Origin: Bacteroidetes bacterium MedPE-SWsnd-G2
GTDB lineage: Bacteria; Bacteroidota; Bacteroidia; Flavobacteriales; Flavobacteriaceae
Assembly (NCBI GenBank): GCA_001874335.1
Contig: MPDE01000013.1
Location: 62,001 to 126,000, forward strand
DNA: 64,000 bases
Direction of reading: 5' to 3'
Shown here: positions 60,551 to 64,000 of the stretch, piece after piece
Layout: each line of letters begins with the position of its first letter
How positions within the stretch are numbered: the first letter of the stretch is position 1
Notes under the pieces: generated by a model
What the model was told of the DNA's origin: nothing
Database searches by the model: none
Seen by the model: the letters and a program-made list of their open reading frames with translations, nothing else
Made by a program: the position numbers and the translations under genes

Positions 60551-62902
60551 ATGGAAAAAGCACCTAAACATGTTAGTGTTCAACAATGGCTCAAGCATTT
60601 ATTGAATGCTATCGTGAATCACGGTTTAGAGTTAGTTTTTGTGATCTTTGTAATAGTCATTTTCAGAGCGCCACATCTTAGTGATTTGACAGTGGTTATT
60701 ATACAGCTTAAGGATAACTTAGATTTTGTAGTTATGCCCGTTTTTTATGCATCAATATTGGTGTTGGCTTTATTTATAGGATATGGAAACTTAATCAAAT
60801 TCAAAAAATTAGATGCCAATGAAGAAATTAAAATCGAGGGTTCGAAAAAAAGCCTCAAACTGAGATGGAGATCCTTAAATGAACGTTTAAAAAGATCAAT
60901 TAATCTGAAGGATTCTAAAGAAAGAGAATTAGAGTATTCAACTCTTAGTCAAGAGGCAGCTAACAAAGAGAATGCTGAGGACTATGTTTCTCGAATTTAT
61001 CCAAAAGCTCTCGCAGTAATTTCAATTTTGGGCATAGCTTTTACCGTAGAGAATACTTATGAAGTTTTATTTGGAACACTTATAACCGTTCCATATTTCT
61101 TTTTGAGTTTAGCTGTAATTTTAATAGGATTAACCCATCCCAGTGTAAATTCCTTTTTTGAAACGAAACTAAAATGGAAAACGAGCTCAAATCCGTTGGC
61201 AGTTATCATAGTAGTAGGGGCAATTGCCACTATTTTAATTTTAGGTGTTTTTAATGATGGAGGAACCAAATCGGATATACGAAATTTGTTTTGGTCCTTA
61301 TTTTGTCTCAGCCTTGTCTTTTTTGTTTTAAGCTTTTCATATAACAAGTTAATCCTATGGTTTAAGGCAAAAATAGGAATGCCCGTAGCATTTGCCTTAT
61401 CCGTTATTTGCTTGATACTTTATGCTAGTATTTTAATAAATCCGGAGCTCCATACGTTAAAGAATTTGACGCCCACAGTAATACTTATGATTTGTGTTCT
61501 CGGTTTGTACTTCGTTTTTTTGATATTGAAACTGATAGGAAGATATTATGACTGGCCGTTGTTAGTAATTGTAGTTTTTGCAGCAATAATTTCAACTGTT
61601 TTAGTGGCAAAAAGCAACAGTTTTAAGCATTACGAAGTGAGTACGGTGAGTTCTGAAAACATAGATGTAGACGATAGAATGTCATTAGAAGACTATGTAG
61701 ATAAATTCATTAGAGAACGAAGAGATTCAATTTTAAACCCTAATAGAGAAAAACCTTTTCCAATAATATTGGTATCTGCCGAGGGCGGAGGCTCTCGAGC
61801 TGGGCTTTGGTCGTTTTTAGTGCATAGCTATTTATATGAAAAGAGTGAACTATATTTTAAGCAGCATCTTTTTTCCTTAACGGGGGCTTCAGGTGGAGGT
61901 GTAGGCAATAATTTATTTTTTGCCCAAGCAGCAGAGCATCACTCCAAGTATGATTCTACATTGTTTTTAGATAAAAAACATAACGCAGGTTTGTGTTATA
62001 AAGCGAGCGGTTTTTATCAAAATGACTATATATCTTCTTCTATAGCAGGTTTATTGGGACGAGACCTTATTGCAAGTATTTTTCATTTAAAATTTAATAA
62101 AGACCGAGCGAAAATTACAGAAACCGAATGGGAGGCGTCTTTTAATGCAAGCTTTGGTAACGACATTCTTAAAAGGCCTTACCTAAAAAACATGCCTAAT
62201 AAAAGTGAGGCATATACGCTTCCATTAATGGTTACAACCACTACCAATGTGCAAACTGGAAAATTGTTTGTCATGAGTCCGGTGAAGTTTAATCAAGACG
62301 GCAGTAATGGCTCTGGTTTCGGCGATTTATTATTAGATTATGCCAAGCACAATCCGAAGTCAAATATGTTTAAGCGGTCTTCAGCTATGCTACTTACGGC
62401 TAGGTTTCCTTATCTCAGTCCAAGTGGAAGGGTTTCTGGCGTTGGGCAGTTTGGAGATGGTGGCTATTATGATAATGTTGGTGGGGTGGTATCGCGCTAC
62501 TTAGAATCTGTATTAGTAAAAAAATTGAAAGTAGGAGGTATACCCGATTCGTGCTATGAAATAAGACATTTAATAATTGTAAATACGCCTCCTAAAAAGA
62601 AATTAAGCTATTATAGCGAGTTTCTTGCACCGCCACAAATGGCAGTAAGCGCTATTTTCGCTCATGCCGATGAATTCGTGGCCTCAAAGAGTGATAAGTA
62701 TAAAATCGTTTCTAAACGTACAGACATTGAAATTTCTAATGAAAGACTATTTTCTTTTATTAAATCTAAGCCAAAGAGAAATGAATTATTTAAACCTCTA
62801 ATTCCTTTGAGTCGATATTTAAGTTTAGATGCTGTGAAATCTATGGAAAGAAGGCTGGAAAACGACAGTGTAAGGTGTAAATTAGATAGCTTGATGCTTT
62901 AA
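60551..62902 (+). CDS. Membrane-anchored patatin-like phospholipase
   Basis: 783 residues. The first ~375 residues contain nine or so membrane helices with a short charged cytoplasmic loop (about 90-150, EIKIEGSKKSLKLRWRSL). The C-terminal ~400 residues are a patatin domain: oxyanion loop SAEGGGSRAGLWS near 413, nucleophile Ser447 in TGASGGGVGN, and Asp636 in QFGDGGYYDNVGG of the catalytic dyad. Patatins hydrolyse acyl esters of membrane lipids. The fusion to a polytopic membrane domain is unusual. Convergent with the broken gene to its right. Confidence 0.88.
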   Translation: MEKAPKHVSVQQWLKHLLNAIVNHGLELVFVIFVIVIFRAPHLSDLTVVIIQLKDNLDFVVMPVFYASILVLALFIGYGNLIKFKKLDANEEIKIEGSKKSLKLRWRSLNERLKRSINLKDSKERELEYSTLSQEAANKENAEDYVSRIYPKALAVISILGIAFTVENTYEVLFGTLITVPYFFLSLAVILIGLTHPSVNSFFETKLKWKTSSNPLAVIIVVGAIATILILGVFNDGGTKSDIRNLFWSLFCLSLVFFVLSFSYNKLILWFKAKIGMPVAFALSVICLILYASILINPELHTLKNLTPTVILMICVLGLYFVFLILKLIGRYYDWPLLVIVVFAAIISTVLVAKSNSFKHYEVSTVSSENIDVDDRMSLEDYVDKFIRERRDSILNPNREKPFPIILVSAEGGGSRAGLWSFLVHSYLYEKSELYFKQHLFSLTGASGGGVGNNLFFAQAAEHHSKYDSTLFLDKKHNAGLCYKASGFYQNDYISSSIAGLLGRDLIASIFHLKFNKDRAKITETEWEASFNASFGNDILKRPYLKNMPNKSEAYTLPLMVTTTTNVQTGKLFVMSPVKFNQDGSNGSGFGDLLLDYAKHNPKSNMFKRSSAMLLTARFPYLSPSGRVSGVGQFGDGGYYDNVGGVVSRYLESVLVKKLKVGGIPDSCYEIRHLIIVNTPPKKKLSYYSEFLAPPQMAVSAIFAHADEFVASKSDKYKIVSKRTDIEISNERLFSFIKSKPKRNELFKPLIPLSRYLSLDAVKSMERRLENDSVRCKLDSLML

Positions 62903-62951
62903 AATACTATTGATAAAGTACTATTATTTAACGTTGGGACACCAAAAGTTG

Positions 62952-64000
62952 TCAGCGATTTGGAAAAAAGCCTTCGGTATGAGGGTTTCTGAAACGACCG
63001 CGCTCCAGGTCATCAACTTCATAGCTTTCCGAATCTCCTCCTTGGGTGGTGTTATTAACAGTGAGAGGAAAGGCATTGACACGATGAAAATTACCTTCAT
63101 CATCCTTATGAGCCACAAATAACTCTTCTTGCCATTCATACCAATAATGCCAATTGTCAGAATAGCTGATGTTTACCCAATTTCGAGTTGTACCATCATC
63201 ACATACTTCATAATGGTATTCATAAGTAATTCTTAAAAATGCTTTTCGATTTATGTAGAGCCTACCAACATGAAATAGCCACAAATGCCTGCCTTTTAAA
63301 CTTGATGATCCTGTGCCTTTAATTTTTGTGGTTTTTTCCCAGTATTTACCACTCACTTCAACTTCAACGGGGCCTTTTCCAGCGGTAACTTTAGATCCCA
63401 CTTCCCATCCCGATTCGGTTTCGGTAACGTCAATTTTACTTTCTCCTTCAGCTATAAAAAAGGGATAAGAAGGCGATAGTTGTTCTTCAAATAAAAGGGT
63501 ACGATCGTTGACATAGGAAAAACGCTGTCGTAAATAATAGACATATTCTTTGCATTTTACACCAGAGCTTGAGGTGGTAGAGCTTGTTTTAGAAGGTAAT
63601 AAGGTGCCACCTCGAGTACCATAACCTGGAACACCTCGACCTATTTTTCCGCTATGCGATTTGGCTCTTCTTAGCTGTGATTTTGCCGAGTCTAATAATT
63701 CCTGACCGTCGGGCCATGTTTTACTGTATAGCCTTTGTCACCTTTAATTCCTGTAGGTATGGGACGGGAATAAGGTTTGTCTTTATCGTCAGGATCTCTT
63801 GGTGCTAAGGTAGTGCCTGACGGAATTTTTCTTGATTTATTACGCTCTCGTTTTATATCCCCTTCGGGAATAATTATGGTATATTGAGGTAATGCTTCTC
63901 CCTGAGTATAATTTATAAGTTGTGAGCTATTATCGGGATGGATTTCATATTCAGGATTTGTAAAATTGATAGGAGAGAGTGTAGGGGTGGGATTCTCTAA
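62952..64000 (-). pseudogene. Unrecognised gene, frameshifted near 63720, 5' end outside window
   Basis: Two minus-strand frames together give one continuous protein. The upstream frame enters at the window edge and ends in TAG at 63692-63694; the downstream frame is open from 63737 to a TGA at 62952-62954. Adding one T to the run of four at 63719-63722 joins them as GYTVKTWPDGQELLDSAKSQ, which reads smoothly. The C-terminal part is rich in Tyr, Trp and Glu (WHYWYEWQEELFVAHKDDEG). A Thr/Ser-rich stretch (SSTTSSSG) lies near 63565. No domain is recognised. It could be a real one-base deletion, a programmed shift or a sequencing error. Confidence 0.6.

Noticed and set aside
62910-63139. Small frames on both strands between the patatin and the broken gene
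   Set aside because: They are shadows of the 3' part of the frameshifted gene; their residue composition is not protein-like.

Overview
The window looks like a chromosomal segment of a marine-type member of the Flavobacteriaceae (Bacteroidota). The evidence is low GC, no Shine-Dalgarno sequences before most starts, -7 elements of the Bacteroidota type (TAnnTTTG), C-terminal type IX secretion (T9SS) sorting domains, lipoproteins with a Cys right after short leaders, and families typical of that group (DUF6090, DUF5117/DUF5118 metalloproteases, MacB-type permeases with a sigma-54 two-component system). No tRNA, rRNA, insertion sequence, prophage or CRISPR array is visible; most of it reads as ordinary core and accessory chromosome.

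Layout. 1-3.7 kb: small conserved proteins, a hotdog thioesterase, a lipocalin-like lipoprotein and an OmpA lipoprotein. 3.8-9.1 kb: two T9SS-exported enzymes (a PhoX/DUF839-like protein and a vanadium-haloperoxidase/PAP2 protein) flanking a YbdG-like MscS channel and a DUF3817 protein. 9.2-13.1 kb: a large zinc metalloprotease and two small exported proteins, with a 58-bp ATTG microsatellite. 13.5-20.1 kb: an ammonifying nitrite reductase operon (beta-barrel porin, nrfH, nrfA, ccsBA). 20.2-23.0 kb: TolC-like lipoprotein, DUF3302 and HlyD genes. 23.1-27.0 kb: two adjacent DEAD-box helicases (the second DbpA-like) and a stand-alone lpxD. 27.2-34.6 kb: a MacB-like efflux operon (permease, ATPase, adaptor) divergent from an NtrC-like regulator and kinase, with recognisable operator repeats and a sigma-54-like promoter between them. 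34.7-41.2 kb: M16 peptidase, porin, DUF6090 protein, amidohydrolase. 41.3-44.8 kb: a TetR-controlled nitroreductase/YqhD-like operon with a perfect operator palindrome, divergent from a short-chain dehydrogenase. 44.9-48.0 kb: a lipoprotein, a membrane-anchored winged-helix regulator of unusual topology with an 11-bp-phased operator, an alcohol dehydrogenase and a cold-shock protein. 48.2-51.3 kb: a MalY/PatB C-S lyase, an acetyltransferase and a YdjM-like membrane hydrolase. 51.4-57.5 kb: two large sensor kinases facing each other. 57.5-59.1 kb: an HxlR regulator divergent from an NADP oxidoreductase. 59.2-60.4 kb: a HipA-like kinase/DUF3037 pair. 60.5-62.9 kb: a membrane-anchored patatin. 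62.95-64 kb: the 3' part of an unrecognised gene that carries a one-base frameshift and runs off the window.

How the parts work together: the nrf genes would let the cell reduce nitrite to ammonium, with CcsBA ligating the haems. The MacB module is a self-contained stress-responsive efflux circuit. The TetR and HxlR modules both pair a repressor with aldehyde/quinone-type oxidoreductases. The strongest less-explored items are regulatory: the duplicated 16-bp operator with the sigma-54-like promoter (31.65-31.77 kb), and the phased TGTCA repeats next to the inverted-topology wHTH regulator (45.57-45.60 kb). All calls are from reading the sequence; no database search was run.
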